A stretch of DNA of 64,000 nt from NCBI RefSeq assembly GCF_045788535.1, contig NZ_CP074074.1, positions 744,001-808,000 of the forward strand, given 5' to 3'. A program made the translations under genes and the position numbers. Below are positions 25,096 to 34,604 of the stretch, piece by piece. Position 1 is the stretch's first letter. Every line of letters begins with the position of its first letter. The notes under the pieces were generated by a model. It worked only from the letters and a program-made list of their open reading frames with translations. It did no database searches and had not been told where the DNA came from. The stretch is from Allotamlana fucoidanivorans (GTDB taxonomy: Bacteria; Bacteroidota; Bacteroidia; Flavobacteriales; Flavobacteriaceae).

Positions 25096-26871
25096 CTAAA
25101 CGATGTTCATTTTCTTTAACAAAAAGGAGGCATTCATATTTTGACACACACCCTTTTTTAGTCTAAAATCAAAAAACAACTCATCGTTAATAATTTCAGC
25201 ATCAAAATAATAGTTTTTTACGTCTTTTAATTCATTTTCAATATCACAAAGACTTAAATCATGCGTTGCTATAATGCCTGTTGCTTTTGAGGCTACTAGT
25301 TTTTCAACAAACTTTCTTGAACCAATGGCCTTATCGGTACTATTTGTGCCTTTTAAAATTTCATCTAAAACTATAAAGTAAGACGCATCTTCTTGAATAG
25401 CATCAACAATGAACTTCAATCGTGTTAATTCCGAAAAGAAATATGAACTATCATCTGTCAAAGAATCTGACGTTCGCATACTTGTAATGAGTTTCATGGG
25501 CGTATATGTGCTTGACGCAGCACACACAGGCAATCCCATATTGGCCATAATGATATGTAAAGAAATGGTTCTTAAAAACGTACTTTTTCCAGCCATGTTA
25601 GCTCCTGTTACAATAAAAAACTGACTTTGTTCTATGTATACATCACTCGTAATTCGTTTTGCCTCATTCAGCATAGGATGCCCTAATTTTTCAGCATTAA
25701 TAATGGGGCCGTTTTCAAAAATCTCGGGAAAAACAAACTTAGGATGATTAAAAGTATAGTTCCCCAACGTGTTATACGCATCAAAAAAGGCAACCACCTC
25801 AAACCAATCGGCTACTTTGGAGCCATAGGTATCAATCCATTGTTCTATGGCAAAACTATTTCTTAGGTCATTTAAAAACAACCCATTTCCAAAAATGGCT
25901 CCTATTAAGTTGTTTCTATTATCAAGAGCATCTAAGTGTTTAGAAAATGTTTTGAATACTATTGATGCTTTTTTACCGTGACATTCTATTAACTTTTGTT
26001 TTTCTATAAGCAAATCTGAAGCAAAGGTTTGCCGTTCAATCAAATCTAACAAGGCCGCATACTGCCTAAAAGTATCTCTAATTTTATCCGTTTTAAGCGC
26101 TAAAACATTAACTTTTTTAAGATAAATTCCCGTAATTCCAAGCCCAAGTAGTAACAGATACCCCAACAACGCTTTATTGGTTACTATATTCAAGACCGTT
26201 AAAACAAGAATCATGACTGAAGTTATACTAAAACCTAATGGAACCCACTTTATAACCTTTGGCAAAAAAGGTTGATAATGGTTTAACCAACTCTTGATTT
26301 GGTTGACCGAAGTTTCTAGGTTAACTAAGCGCGCTACTGCTGTATATTGCTGACGCCATTCTGGTGCACTGGAAAGTTCTTTTATAGCCTCTTGGCGTTG
26401 CTTTATATTACCAATTTTATTTGCCTTTAAAAAATACGCTAGCTTTTGTGTACCTTCTTGAACAGCCGTTCTGTTGATAACCTGAAAAAAAGAACCTCGA
26501 CCAAACAAATCTACATCAAGACTATAACTATGATTAGCGTCTTGAAATTGCAATCCGTTAGGTTCTTCGAAAAAATCACCCGAAGCTATTTTCAACTCCA
26601 ACTCATTAAGTTTAACCAGTTCTTGATGCAACCTTTTTTGGCGCTTCACGTCCGTATAGCGAGACAGCAAATAAATAAACACCACAATGCCCAAAACAGC
26701 TATACCAACGGCCAATTCCCATGTATTAAAAAAATAGTACACACCATAAGCCGTCAATAAAAAAAACGCTACACGCATAAAGCTTAAACGAATCATGCGC
26801 TTGCTATAGGTTTTTTCCTGAAGCTGATGTTTTGTTAATTGTTTTTCGTAATAGTTTAAGGGATGTATCAT
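25096..26871 (-). CDS. membrane-anchored MutS-family ATPase
   Basis: A 591-residue protein that keeps the MutS core and ATPase domain but lacks the N-terminal mismatch-recognition domain. Walker A is TGANMAGKST (422-431), followed by ITSMRTSDSLTDDSSYFFSEL and the Walker B FIVLDEILKGTNSTDK. Unlike true MutS it has predicted membrane helices in pairs at about 29-70 and 210-252. It is therefore unlikely to be the mismatch-repair MutS; its role is unknown. The gene sits between the methionine aminotransferase and the zinc peptidase genes and has its own start (ATG 26871). Confidence 0.88.
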   Translation of the reverse strand: MIHPLNYYEKQLTKHQLQEKTYSKRMIRLSFMRVAFFLLTAYGVYYFFNTWELAVGIAVLGIVVFIYLLSRYTDVKRQKRLHQELVKLNELELKIASGDFFEEPNGLQFQDANHSYSLDVDLFGRGSFFQVINRTAVQEGTQKLAYFLKANKIGNIKQRQEAIKELSSAPEWRQQYTAVARLVNLETSVNQIKSWLNHYQPFLPKVIKWVPLGFSITSVMILVLTVLNIVTNKALLGYLLLLGLGITGIYLKKVNVLALKTDKIRDTFRQYAALLDLIERQTFASDLLIEKQKLIECHGKKASIVFKTFSKHLDALDNRNNLIGAIFGNGLFLNDLRNSFAIEQWIDTYGSKVADWFEVVAFFDAYNTLGNYTFNHPKFVFPEIFENGPIINAEKLGHPMLNEAKRITSDVYIEQSQFFIVTGANMAGKSTFLRTISLHIIMANMGLPVCAASSTYTPMKLITSMRTSDSLTDDSSYFFSELTRLKFIVDAIQEDASYFIVLDEILKGTNSTDKAIGSRKFVEKLVASKATGIIATHDLSLCDIENELKDVKNYYFDAEIINDELFFDFRLKKGVCQNMNASFLLKKMNIV

Positions 26872-26897
26872 CCGAAAAAGATTTAAGCATAAAGAAA

Positions 26898-26928
26898 CAA
26901 AAAAGCCCTGAACTATCTCAGAGCTTTA
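26898..26928 (-). terminator. terminator after the zinc peptidase gene
   Basis: On the minus strand an AAAGC-TCTGA hairpin (one mismatch) is followed by a T-tract. It separates the peptidase gene from the MutS-family gene. Confidence 0.65.
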
Positions 26929-26952
26929 TGATGTATTTTATGTGAGTAATAT

Positions 26953-27648
26953 TTAGTCTCTTCCGCCAAATATCTGTAACGCCCAGTAAAGTAAGTTTGC
27001 TAAAGCACCTATGGCTGCTACTAAATAGGTTCTGGCTGCCCATTTCAAGGCATCTTCCGATCCTTTATATTCTTCAGGAGTTACCATATTTTTATTTTTT
27101 AACCAAGCTAAGGCTCTATTGCTCGCATCATATTCAACTGGCAATGTGATAAAGCTAAAAAGCGTAGCCATTCCCATGAATACAACACCCAAAACCGCAA
27201 CCCACCAGCCTAAACCTAAACCAGCTGCACCACCTAGCACGAGTCCGCCAATAATTAACCACTGTGACATACCTGATGTAACACTAACTACTGGCACCAG
27301 TGCAGATCGCATTTCTAACCAGCTATAAGCTTGAGCATGCTGAACAGCATGCCCACATTCATGTGCTGCTACAGCTGCAGCTGCGGCATTACGCTGATTA
27401 TATACTGCTTCACTCAAATTAATCGTTTTGTTTTTAGGATTGTAATGATCTGTTAAACGCCCAGGGGTTGAAATCACCTCAACATCATAAATTCCATTAT
27501 CAGCAAGCATTTTTTCTGCTATTTCGGCTCCGCTCATACCGTTTCTTAAATGCACTTTTGAATACTTTTCAAACTTGCGTTTTAAGGTGTTACTAACTGC
27601 CCAACTTACCAGAGCAATAGCTCCAATTAATATATAATATCCAATCAT
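26953..27648 (-). CDS. membrane zinc metallopeptidase (YugP-like)
   Basis: A 231-residue inner-membrane protease of the neutral zinc metallopeptidase type. The zinc motif HECGH is at residues 96-100, after a run of alanines (QRNAAAAAVAA). One hydrophobic helix lies at the N-terminus (2-19) and two to three more at about 117-170 and near 210. The usual motif NGMSGAEIAEKML is at 36-48. Substrate unknown. Length normal for the family. Confidence 0.9.
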   Translation of the reverse strand: MIGYYILIGAIALVSWAVSNTLKRKFEKYSKVHLRNGMSGAEIAEKMLADNGIYDVEVISTPGRLTDHYNPKNKTINLSEAVYNQRNAAAAAVAAHECGHAVQHAQAYSWLEMRSALVPVVSVTSGMSQWLIIGGLVLGGAAGLGLGWWVAVLGVVFMGMATLFSFITLPVEYDASNRALAWLKNKNMVTPEEYKGSEDALKWAARTYLVAAIGALANLLYWALQIFGGRD

Positions 27649-27689
27649 GGTTTTCTTTTTTTAATTTCTAAATTCAGGAATAAAGATAA

Positions 27690-27697
27690 CAAAAATA
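27690..27697 (-). promoter_or_regulatory. -7 promoter box of the zinc peptidase gene
   Basis: The minus strand reads TATTTTTG, 42 nt upstream of the start codon. Confidence 0.35.
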
Positions 27698-27770
27698 AAG
27701 CCAAGGATTTCAAATGAAATAATGTCAGTTAGATGTTAATTTATTTAAGACCTAACCAAGTTCCTCCAAC

Positions 27771-27808
27771 AAAAAATGCCGTAATTTTAAAAATCAAGGC
27801 ATTTTAAA
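27771..27808 (-). terminator. terminator of alanine dehydrogenase
   Basis: The stem AAAATGCC/GGCATTTT has a 17-nt loop and a T-tract on the minus strand, starting about 20 nt after the stop codon. Confidence 0.7.
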
Positions 27809-27826
27809 TGATTATTTTTAATAGGA

Positions 27827-28924
27827 TTAGAAACTCATTTCCATATCAAAAGCTTCTGCTATTTCTTTATACACAATTTTACCTTTTACAATGTTTAATC
27901 CTTTTGCCAAAGGTGCGTTATTTTCGCAAGCTCTTTCCCAGCCTTCATTGGCTAATTTAATCACATAAGGCAAGGTTACATTAGTTAAAGCCATAGTAGA
28001 GGTATAGGGTACAGCTCCAGGCATATTCGCCACAGAATAATGCACTACTTCATCAATAATATAAGTTGGATCTTGGTGTGTAGTTGGTTTTGTAGTTTCA
28101 AAACACCCACCTTGATCAACCGCTACATCAACCATAACAGTACCTGGGCGCATATCTTTTAACATATCTCTTGTGATTAATTTAGGCGCTTTTGCCCCTT
28201 TAATTAAAACACCTCCAATAATTAAATCGGCATCCTTTATATGTTTTCTTATATTGTATTCACTTGAAAACTCGCTGATAACATTATTTGGCATAGAATC
28301 GCTCACATAGCGTAATGCTTTCATGTTAATATCCATAATAATAACCAAAGCCCCAAGACCTGCTGCCATTTTTGCAGCCTGATAACCCACAACACCAGCG
28401 CCTAAAATAAGGACTTTGGCAGGAGGTACACCTGGTACACCACCTAGCAAAATACCTCGGCCTTTGATGGGTTTCTCTAAATATTTTGCGCCTTGCTGAA
28501 TAGACATTCTTCCTGCTACTTCAGACATTGGAATTAATAAAGGTAAAGTTCCATCAGCGTCTTCAACAGTTTCATACGCAATACAAATAGCTTTGCTGTC
28601 AATCATGGCATTTGTTAACACCTCACTTGATGCAAAATGAAAATAGGTAAACACCACTTGATCTTTCTTAATCAATTTGTATTCTGGTTCAATAGGTTCT
28701 TTTACCTTTACAATCATTTCGGCGATATCATAAACAGCTTCAATGGTATCTAAAATAGTGGCACCAGCTTTGATATAATCTTCATCTAAAAAACCGCTAT
28801 TAAAACCAGCGTTCTTCTGCACGTATACCTCGTGGTCTCTTTTTGTTAATTCAAATACTCCAGAGGGGGTCATACCAACTCTGTTCTCGTTGTTTTTAAT
28901 TTCGATGGGAACACCAATTTTCAT
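27827..28924 (-). CDS. ald: alanine dehydrogenase
   Basis: A 365-residue NAD-dependent enzyme interconverting alanine with pyruvate and ammonia. MKIGVPIEIKNNENRVGMTPSGV is the characteristic start, with Lys/His catalytic positions in KVKEP and YFHFAS; the Rossmann motif is VLILGAGVVGYQAAKMA and the signature IKGRGILLGGVPGVPPAKV precedes it. The C-terminus is NMPGAVPYTSTMALTNVTLPY. The family is closely related to the proton-translocating transhydrogenase alpha subunit, but the length and ending fit alanine dehydrogenase. Confidence 0.94.
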   Translation of the reverse strand: MKIGVPIEIKNNENRVGMTPSGVFELTKRDHEVYVQKNAGFNSGFLDEDYIKAGATILDTIEAVYDIAEMIVKVKEPIEPEYKLIKKDQVVFTYFHFASSEVLTNAMIDSKAICIAYETVEDADGTLPLLIPMSEVAGRMSIQQGAKYLEKPIKGRGILLGGVPGVPPAKVLILGAGVVGYQAAKMAAGLGALVIIMDINMKALRYVSDSMPNNVISEFSSEYNIRKHIKDADLIIGGVLIKGAKAPKLITRDMLKDMRPGTVMVDVAVDQGGCFETTKPTTHQDPTYIIDEVVHYSVANMPGAVPYTSTMALTNVTLPYVIKLANEGWERACENNAPLAKGLNIVKGKIVYKEIAEAFDMEMSF

Positions 28925-28963
28925 AAGCGTAATATTTTTAGAGTTATTTTATAAAAACAGTTG

Positions 28964-28971
28964 CAAATTTA
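28964..28971 (-). promoter_or_regulatory. -7 promoter box of ald
   Basis: The minus strand reads TAAATTTG followed by C, 40 nt upstream of the start codon. Confidence 0.4.
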
Positions 28972-29140
28972 AACTAAATGATTGAAAAGTAATTGTTAAA
29001 TTATACATTAACCAAAAATAAACATAACATATTTTAATATTTATTAAGAATCAATCAAAACACAGCAATGTATAGCACATGTGCAACTATCAAGTATGAC
29101 CTATTCTGAGCCCTAAACCCCTATTAAAAAAACGTTAATT

Positions 29141-29404
29141 TTAAGGTTTTTTATAGGTAAGCTTGAAGTATAACAATAAAAATGAAGAAATGAGGGTAAT
29201 GCTATTGGCAAAAATCATAGAAGGACTATCTATTAATACCCCGTAAATAAGCCAGCATACAATACCTATAAAGAAGATAACTAGCATAGGTAAGGATAAA
29301 CTTGAAGCATCTTTTGTTTTCCAAGTTTTGTAGACTTGAGGTAAAAAAGCTGCGGTGGTTAAAACCGCAGCTAAAAACCCTATAAATTCTTTATAATTAT
29401 CCAA
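29141..29404 (-). CDS. SemiSWEET sugar transporter
   Basis: An 87-residue protein with three membrane helices (about 6-24, 40-58, 63-80) and the PQ-loop motif FLPQVYKTWKTKDASSLSLPM. This is the half-size SWEET fold, which dimerises to carry small sugars such as sucrose or glucose across the inner membrane. Its ATG lies 8 nt inside the 3' end of leuS, so it is probably translated from the leuS transcript. Confidence 0.9.
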   Translation of the reverse strand: MDNYKEFIGFLAAVLTTAAFLPQVYKTWKTKDASSLSLPMLVIFFIGIVCWLIYGVLIDSPSMIFANSITLISSFLLLYFKLTYKKP

Positions 29405-32222
29405 CGATATTTACAATTTTACCAGGTACTACAATGACTTTTTTGGGTGTACGCCCTTGTAACTGATCCTGCGTTTTTTCATGTGCCAATACCGCTTTTT
29501 CAATATCCTCCTTACTCATATCTAACGGCAACTCAAGGGTAAAACGCATTTTACCGTTGAATGAAATAGGGTAATTTTTACTGCTCTCTACCAAATGACT
29601 TTCATCAAAAACAGGGAATGCTACCGTAGCAATAGACTCTTTATGCCCTAATTGTTGCCACAATTCTTCTGCAATATGTGGCGCATAAGGGGAAATTAAT
29701 ACTAAAAGTGGTTCTAAAACAGCTTTTGAAACACACTTTTGAGCCGTTAACTCATTCACCGCAATCATGAAGGTAGACACCGACGTATTAAACGAGAAAT
29801 TCTCAATATCTTCCTGAACCTTTTTAATGGTTTTATGCAACGTTTTTAAGCTGTCTTTACTGGGTTCGGCATCAGTTACTTTTAATCCGTTTTCGTTGTT
29901 GTATAATTTCCAAAGCTTTTTAAGAAATGAGTGCACCCCAGTAATGCCAGCAGTATTCCAAGGTTTGTATTGTTCTAAAGGCCCTAAGAACATTTCATAA
30001 AGACGTAATGAATCTGCACCGTAATCTTTTACAATATCATCTGGATTGACCACATTGTATTTTGATTTAGACATTTTTTCAACGTCTCTACCCACTTTAT
30101 ACACGCCATCTTCTAAAACAAATTCAGCATCTTTAAACTCTTCGCGCCAGTTTTTAAAGGCTTCAATATCTAACTCATCGGATGCATTCACAAAAGAAAC
30201 ATCGGCGTGAATTGGTTGGACTTTTAGATTACCTACTAATCCTTTAGAAACAAATTTATTTTTTCCTTCAACCCGATACACAAAAGCACTCGTTCCAAGT
30301 ATCATCCCTTGGTTAATGAGTTTTTTAGCATATTCATCGGTTGGCACTAAGCCTTTATCAAATAGGAATTTTTGCCAAAAACGCGAGTACAATAAATGCC
30401 CCGTGGCATGTTCGCTTCCTCCAATGTACAAATCAACATCCTGCCAATAGTCTAGAGCCTCTTTACTGGCAAAAGCCTCTGTGTTATTCGCATCCATGTA
30501 ACGATTAAAATACCAGGAACTTCCTGCCCAACCTGGCATGGTATTAAGTTCTAATGGAAATACGGTTTCATGATTTATTAAATCATTTGAAACCACTTGA
30601 TTCTGCTCAGTATCCCAGGCCCAAACGGTGGCATTCCCTAATGGCGGTTCACCTGTTTCGGTTGGTAAATATTTTTCTACTTCCGGTAATTGAATAGGTA
30701 AATGTGCTACATCAATCATTTGTGGCATTCCATTAACGTAATATACTGGGAAGGGTTCTCCCCAATACCGTTGACGTGAAAATACCGCATCTCGTAACCT
30801 ATAATTGGTTTTTCCTTTCCCTTGACCCAATTGCTCTAATTCATAAATAGCACGCTTGGTGGCTTTTTTATAGTTTAATCCGTTTAAGAAATCACTGTTT
30901 GCAATAATAGTTTTGTCTTTATCAGCAAACGCTTCTTCAGAAATATCAATGCCTTCAAAAATGTTTGGAATAGGAATATTGAAATGCCTTGCAAAATCAT
31001 AATCACGTTGATCGCCACATGGCACTGACATCACGGCACCTGTTCCGTAACCTGCCAAAACATAATCACCAATCCAAATAGGAATAGGTGCTTTGGTAAA
31101 CGGGTGCTCGGCATAAGCGCCAGTAAATGCCCCCGAAATGGTTTTTACATCGGCCATTCTATCCCGCTCGCTTCGCTTCGCTGTGGCTTCAATATACGCT
31201 TCAACCTCTGCTTTCTGTTCTTCGGTAGTGATTTTAGGCACTAACTCATGCTCAGGTGCTAAGGTCATAAAACTCACCCCAAAAATAGTATCAGGACGGG
31301 TAGTAAACACTTCTATTTGATGCGATGTCTCGACTTTGCTCGACATGACATTAAAAGTCACAGCTGCACCAACGGACTTTCCAATCCAGTTACGCTGACT
31401 TTCCTTTAAAGAATCAGTCCAATCTATGCGCTCTAAACCTTGTAGCAAACGTTCGGCATAAGCCGAAATACGCATACTCCATTGGGTCATTTTCTTTCTT
31501 ATAACAGGATGGCCACCACGTTCTGATACGCCATTTACAATTTCATCATTAGCTAAAACGGTTCCTAAAGCTGGACACCAATTTACTTCGGTTTCAGCCA
31601 AATAGGTTAAACGGTATTGTAATAAAATGTCTTGTTGCTTTACACTATCAAAACCCTTCCAATCGTCTGCCGCAAACATTTCAACCTCATCATCACATAC
31701 GGCGTTAACATTTGCATTCCCTTCAGTTTCAAATCGTTTTATTAATTCTGAAATAGCTTCAGCTTTATCTGTATCTTTATTGTACCATGAGTTAAACAGT
31801 TGAATAAAAACCCATTGTGTCCACTTATAATATTGAGGATCTGAAGTACGCACCTCTCGTGACCAATCAAAAGAAAAGCCTATTTGATCGAGCTGACGGC
31901 GATAGGTTTTAATATTCTCAGCCGTGGTAATAGCAGGATGCTGCCCTGTTTGAATAGCATATTGTTCCGCAGGCAAACCAAAACTATCATAGCCCTGTGG
32001 ATGTAACACATTAAACCCCTGATGACGTTTGTAACGCGCATAAATATCAGAAGCAATATACCCGAGTGGATGTCCCACATGTAACCCTGCTCCACTTGGA
32101 TACGGAAACATATCTAACACATAATATTTAGGTTTCTCTGATTTGTTTTCTGCTTTAAACGTTTGATTTTCTGCCCAATAGTTTTGCCACTTGGCTTCAA
32201 TTTCATTGAAATTGTACTTCAT
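29397..32222 (-). CDS. leuS: leucyl-tRNA synthetase
   Basis: A 941-residue class I synthetase. HIGH is HVGHPLGY near residue 47, the editing domain has FTTRPDTIFGVSFM, the zinc/CP region is present, and KMSKSKYNVVNPDD is the KMSKS loop. Between VTFNV and VFTTRPDT there are 12 residues (MSSKVETSHQIE), against 8 in the E. coli enzyme as I recall it; this extra stretch is encoded by a palindromic repeat-like sequence. Otherwise intact. A TAAATTTG box lies 23 nt upstream. Confidence 0.96.
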   Translation of the reverse strand: MKYNFNEIEAKWQNYWAENQTFKAENKSEKPKYYVLDMFPYPSGAGLHVGHPLGYIASDIYARYKRHQGFNVLHPQGYDSFGLPAEQYAIQTGQHPAITTAENIKTYRRQLDQIGFSFDWSREVRTSDPQYYKWTQWVFIQLFNSWYNKDTDKAEAISELIKRFETEGNANVNAVCDDEVEMFAADDWKGFDSVKQQDILLQYRLTYLAETEVNWCPALGTVLANDEIVNGVSERGGHPVIRKKMTQWSMRISAYAERLLQGLERIDWTDSLKESQRNWIGKSVGAAVTFNVMSSKVETSHQIEVFTTRPDTIFGVSFMTLAPEHELVPKITTEEQKAEVEAYIEATAKRSERDRMADVKTISGAFTGAYAEHPFTKAPIPIWIGDYVLAGYGTGAVMSVPCGDQRDYDFARHFNIPIPNIFEGIDISEEAFADKDKTIIANSDFLNGLNYKKATKRAIYELEQLGQGKGKTNYRLRDAVFSRQRYWGEPFPVYYVNGMPQMIDVAHLPIQLPEVEKYLPTETGEPPLGNATVWAWDTEQNQVVSNDLINHETVFPLELNTMPGWAGSSWYFNRYMDANNTEAFASKEALDYWQDVDLYIGGSEHATGHLLYSRFWQKFLFDKGLVPTDEYAKKLINQGMILGTSAFVYRVEGKNKFVSKGLVGNLKVQPIHADVSFVNASDELDIEAFKNWREEFKDAEFVLEDGVYKVGRDVEKMSKSKYNVVNPDDIVKDYGADSLRLYEMFLGPLEQYKPWNTAGITGVHSFLKKLWKLYNNENGLKVTDAEPSKDSLKTLHKTIKKVQEDIENFSFNTSVSTFMIAVNELTAQKCVSKAVLEPLLVLISPYAPHIAEELWQQLGHKESIATVAFPVFDESHLVESSKNYPISFNGKMRFTLELPLDMSKEDIEKAVLAHEKTQDQLQGRTPKKVIVVPGKIVNIVG
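31324..31349. repeat. REP-like imperfect palindrome inside leuS
   Basis: The core is TGTCTCGACTTTGCTCGACA: arms TGT-CGA and TCG-ACA, a 2-nt bulge and a short loop. I recognise the same sequence type (ATGTCGAG...GTCGAGACAT) as a dispersed intergenic repeat in flavobacterial genomes. Here it is read in frame on the minus strand as VMSSKVETS in leuS. Only one copy is present in this window, so its dispersed nature is recall, not something seen here. Confidence 0.55.
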
Positions 32223-32244
32223 TTTGATCCTTTTTAAGAAGTTG

Positions 32245-32252
32245 CAAATTTA
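32245..32252 (-). promoter_or_regulatory. -7 promoter box of leuS
   Basis: The minus strand reads TAAATTTG then C, 23 nt upstream of the ATG. Confidence 0.4.
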
Positions 32253-32374
32253 CGTTTTAATTAGAAATACCCGAGATTAAACCATAAAAAATGCCTTTCC
32301 TAAAACATTGTAAAATAATACCTTTACTTTTGAAGCCATTTAACCAACACCTACTTTAAAACCTTATAACCCCT

Positions 32375-33289
32375 TTGACTAAAGGCCACATCATAAAAGC
32401 GCACCTAGCCTTGTTTGGCACACATGCCATCTATGCTGCCAATCACTTTATTGCCAAGGGGATTATGCCCAATAAACTGAGTCCGACTCCTTTTGTGTTT
32501 TTTCGTGTTTTAGGTGCTGCTATTTTGTTTTGGTTCATTAAAGCCTTTATTAAAGAAAAGGTTGAAACAAAAGATTTCCTCAGATTGGGACTTTGTGGTC
32601 TTTTTGGGGCTTCATGTAATCAGCTATTTTTCTTTCATGGGCTGAGTTTAACTTCTCCCGTTGACACCGCTATCATCATGACATCAGCACCAGCGGTTGT
32701 TTTTATTTTAAGCATGATTCTGCTTAAAGAGAAAGCCACAAAAAATAAGATTGTGGGGTTAAGCATTGGAGCCGTAGGCGCCCTTGGTTTAGTATGGTAC
32801 GGCCAAACAGCCGAAGGCACCAGTAGCTTTTTAGGCAATCTCTTTATTTTTATTAATGTGCTGTTTTACTCATTATACCAAGTTACCGTAAAACCACTCA
32901 TGAAAAAGTATCATTTCATCACCATTATTAGCTGGGTATTTTTGTTTGGTTTGCTGTTTTTAATGCCTTTGGGGTTAAAAGATGTTTTATATGCTACAAA
33001 CTATTCTCTTTTTAACACCAATACGTATCTTGTTATTGCTTACGTTATTATTTTCACCACCTTCTTAGCCTTTCTTTTTAATATTTATGCGCTTCGTCAG
33101 GTGTCGCCATCAGTGGCTGGTAGCTATTCATATGTGCAACCTGCTTTAAGTTTTGCTATTGTTCTTGTCTTATCCTTGGTATTTCACAATAATCGCTACA
33201 ATGAAGACCTCAACATCATTAAATTCATTTGCTGCTTTTTTGTCATTATAGGCGTGTATTTAATTAGCAAAAAACCTAAATTACGCTAG
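32375..33289 (+). CDS. EamA/DMT-family transporter
   Basis: A 304-residue protein with about ten membrane helices in two EamA repeats. The first repeat contains GLSLTSPVDTAIIMTSAPAVVFILSMILLKEK, the usual motif before the central loop; the second ends with LRQVSPSVAGSYSYVQPALSFAIVLVLS. Family members export metabolites or take up small molecules; the substrate is unknown. The start appears to be TTG (32375), since no ATG lies before the first helix. Confidence 0.87.
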   Translation: MTKGHIIKAHLALFGTHAIYAANHFIAKGIMPNKLSPTPFVFFRVLGAAILFWFIKAFIKEKVETKDFLRLGLCGLFGASCNQLFFFHGLSLTSPVDTAIIMTSAPAVVFILSMILLKEKATKNKIVGLSIGAVGALGLVWYGQTAEGTSSFLGNLFIFINVLFYSLYQVTVKPLMKKYHFITIISWVFLFGLLFLMPLGLKDVLYATNYSLFNTNTYLVIAYVIIFTTFLAFLFNIYALRQVSPSVAGSYSYVQPALSFAIVLVLSLVFHNNRYNEDLNIIKFICCFFVIIGVYLISKKPKLR

Positions 33290-33378
33290 GGTTACAACAA
33301 TTTTGATTTGTTTTAGTTAATGATAAACATAGATTAACCATACTTTCTTATTTTTACAGCATTAATCCGAAACACTCT

Positions 33379-34257
33379 ATGAGCTCATCATTTGAAAAGC
33401 ATCAAAAGCGTCGACTTATTTCTTCTTATTTTTCTGTTGTTTTAAGTATAGCCTTAGTATTGTTTTTATTAGGATTGTTGGGCATGCTTATTCTTAATGC
33501 TAAAAAGGTTTCAGATCATTTTAAAGAACAGGTTGTACTCACAATTTATCTGAAGGATTCTGCTAAAGAGGTTGAAACAAAACAGCTAGAGAAAAGTTTG
33601 GCTATGGCCGATTATGTTAAATCTACCGAATACGTTTCAAAAGAAAAAGCAGCCGAATTTATGAAAGCTGAAAACGGTGAAGATTTTATGGATTTTGTAG
33701 GGTACAATCCGCTTCAAAATTCTATTGACGTGCATTTAAAAGCCGATTTTGTAACGTCTGAACATCTTGAAAAAATTTCAACCGAAGCCTTACATAAAGA
33801 TTTTGTAGAAGAAGTGACTTATGATAATGACTTAGTCAATCTTATGAACGATAATGTGAAAAAAATAAGTTTTTGGGTGTTAGTCATTAGCAGCATTTTT
33901 ACTTTAATTGCGGTATTGTTAATTAATAGTTCTATTAGACTGGCAGTATACTCAAAACGCTTTACCATAAAAACCATGCAAATGGTAGGCGCCACGAAGC
34001 AGTTTATTAGACGTCCTTTTATATGGAAAAGCATTCGTCTTGGTATGATAGGGGCCTTTTTAGCCCTAATAGGCATGGCCATTGTGTTGTATTATTTGAA
34101 TAAAACCTTTACTGAATTAGAGCTATTAAGCAATCCTGTTTTAGTAAGTTTACTCTTTGTCATTATTTTTGGACTAGGTATTGTAATCACTTGGATTAGC
34201 ACTCATTTTGCCACACAACGTTTTCTTAATTTAAGAACAGACGAGTTATATTATTAA
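33379..34257 (+). CDS. ftsX: cell division protein FtsX
   Basis: A 292-residue membrane protein with the FtsX layout: one N-terminal helix (about 18-40), a periplasmic domain (EQVVLTIYLKDSAKEVETKQLEKSL, then KEKAAEFMKAENGEDF) and three C-terminal helices beginning about 165, 220 and 255. FtsX pairs with the ATPase FtsE to control septal cell-wall hydrolases. As is usual in this phylum, ftsE is not adjacent; a DUF3098 gene follows. Confidence 0.92.
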   Translation: MSSSFEKHQKRRLISSYFSVVLSIALVLFLLGLLGMLILNAKKVSDHFKEQVVLTIYLKDSAKEVETKQLEKSLAMADYVKSTEYVSKEKAAEFMKAENGEDFMDFVGYNPLQNSIDVHLKADFVTSEHLEKISTEALHKDFVEEVTYDNDLVNLMNDNVKKISFWVLVISSIFTLIAVLLINSSIRLAVYSKRFTIKTMQMVGATKQFIRRPFIWKSIRLGMIGAFLALIGMAIVLYYLNKTFTELELLSNPVLVSLLFVIIFGLGIVITWISTHFATQRFLNLRTDELYY

Positions 34258-34345
34258 TTTAGAAACCAGAAATTAGTGTTCTATTAACACCATAATTTTA
34301 AATAAATCTTTTATTTTGCAACGCATAAGTCTTTAGAAATTAACC

Positions 34346-34600
34346 ATGGGAGAAAAAAAGCGTAAAGAGGTAGCCAAACCCGCATTTGTATTTGACAAGA
34401 AAAACTACAAGTTTATGTTTATCGGGCTTGCTGTCATTGCCTTAGGCTTTATTTTGATGGCGGGTGGCGGTAGTGACGACCCAAATGTGTTTAATCCTGA
34501 AATTTTTAGTTGGAGACGTATTCGATTAGCACCAACATTAGTTTTAATTGGTTTGGGAATTCAAATTTATGCCATTCTTCTAAATCCGAATAAGAAGTAA
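34346..34600 (+). CDS. DUF3098 small membrane protein
   Basis: An 84-residue protein with two membrane helices (about 28-42 and 62-78) separated by a short loop (GGGSDDPNVFNPEIFSWRRI), the hallmark of DUF3098. Function unknown. In Bacteroidota it is commonly found between ftsX and uppP, as here except for the inserted glycerate kinase gene. Confidence 0.9.
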   Translation: MGEKKRKEVAKPAFVFDKKNYKFMFIGLAVIALGFILMAGGGSDDPNVFNPEIFSWRRIRLAPTLVLIGLGIQIYAILLNPNKK

Positions 34601-34604
34601 TTCA

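Noticed and set aside
31165..31190. CGCTTCGCTTCGCT-like repeat in leuS
   Set aside because: It encodes the conserved LeuRS stretch KRSERDRMADV, so the codons explain the pattern.
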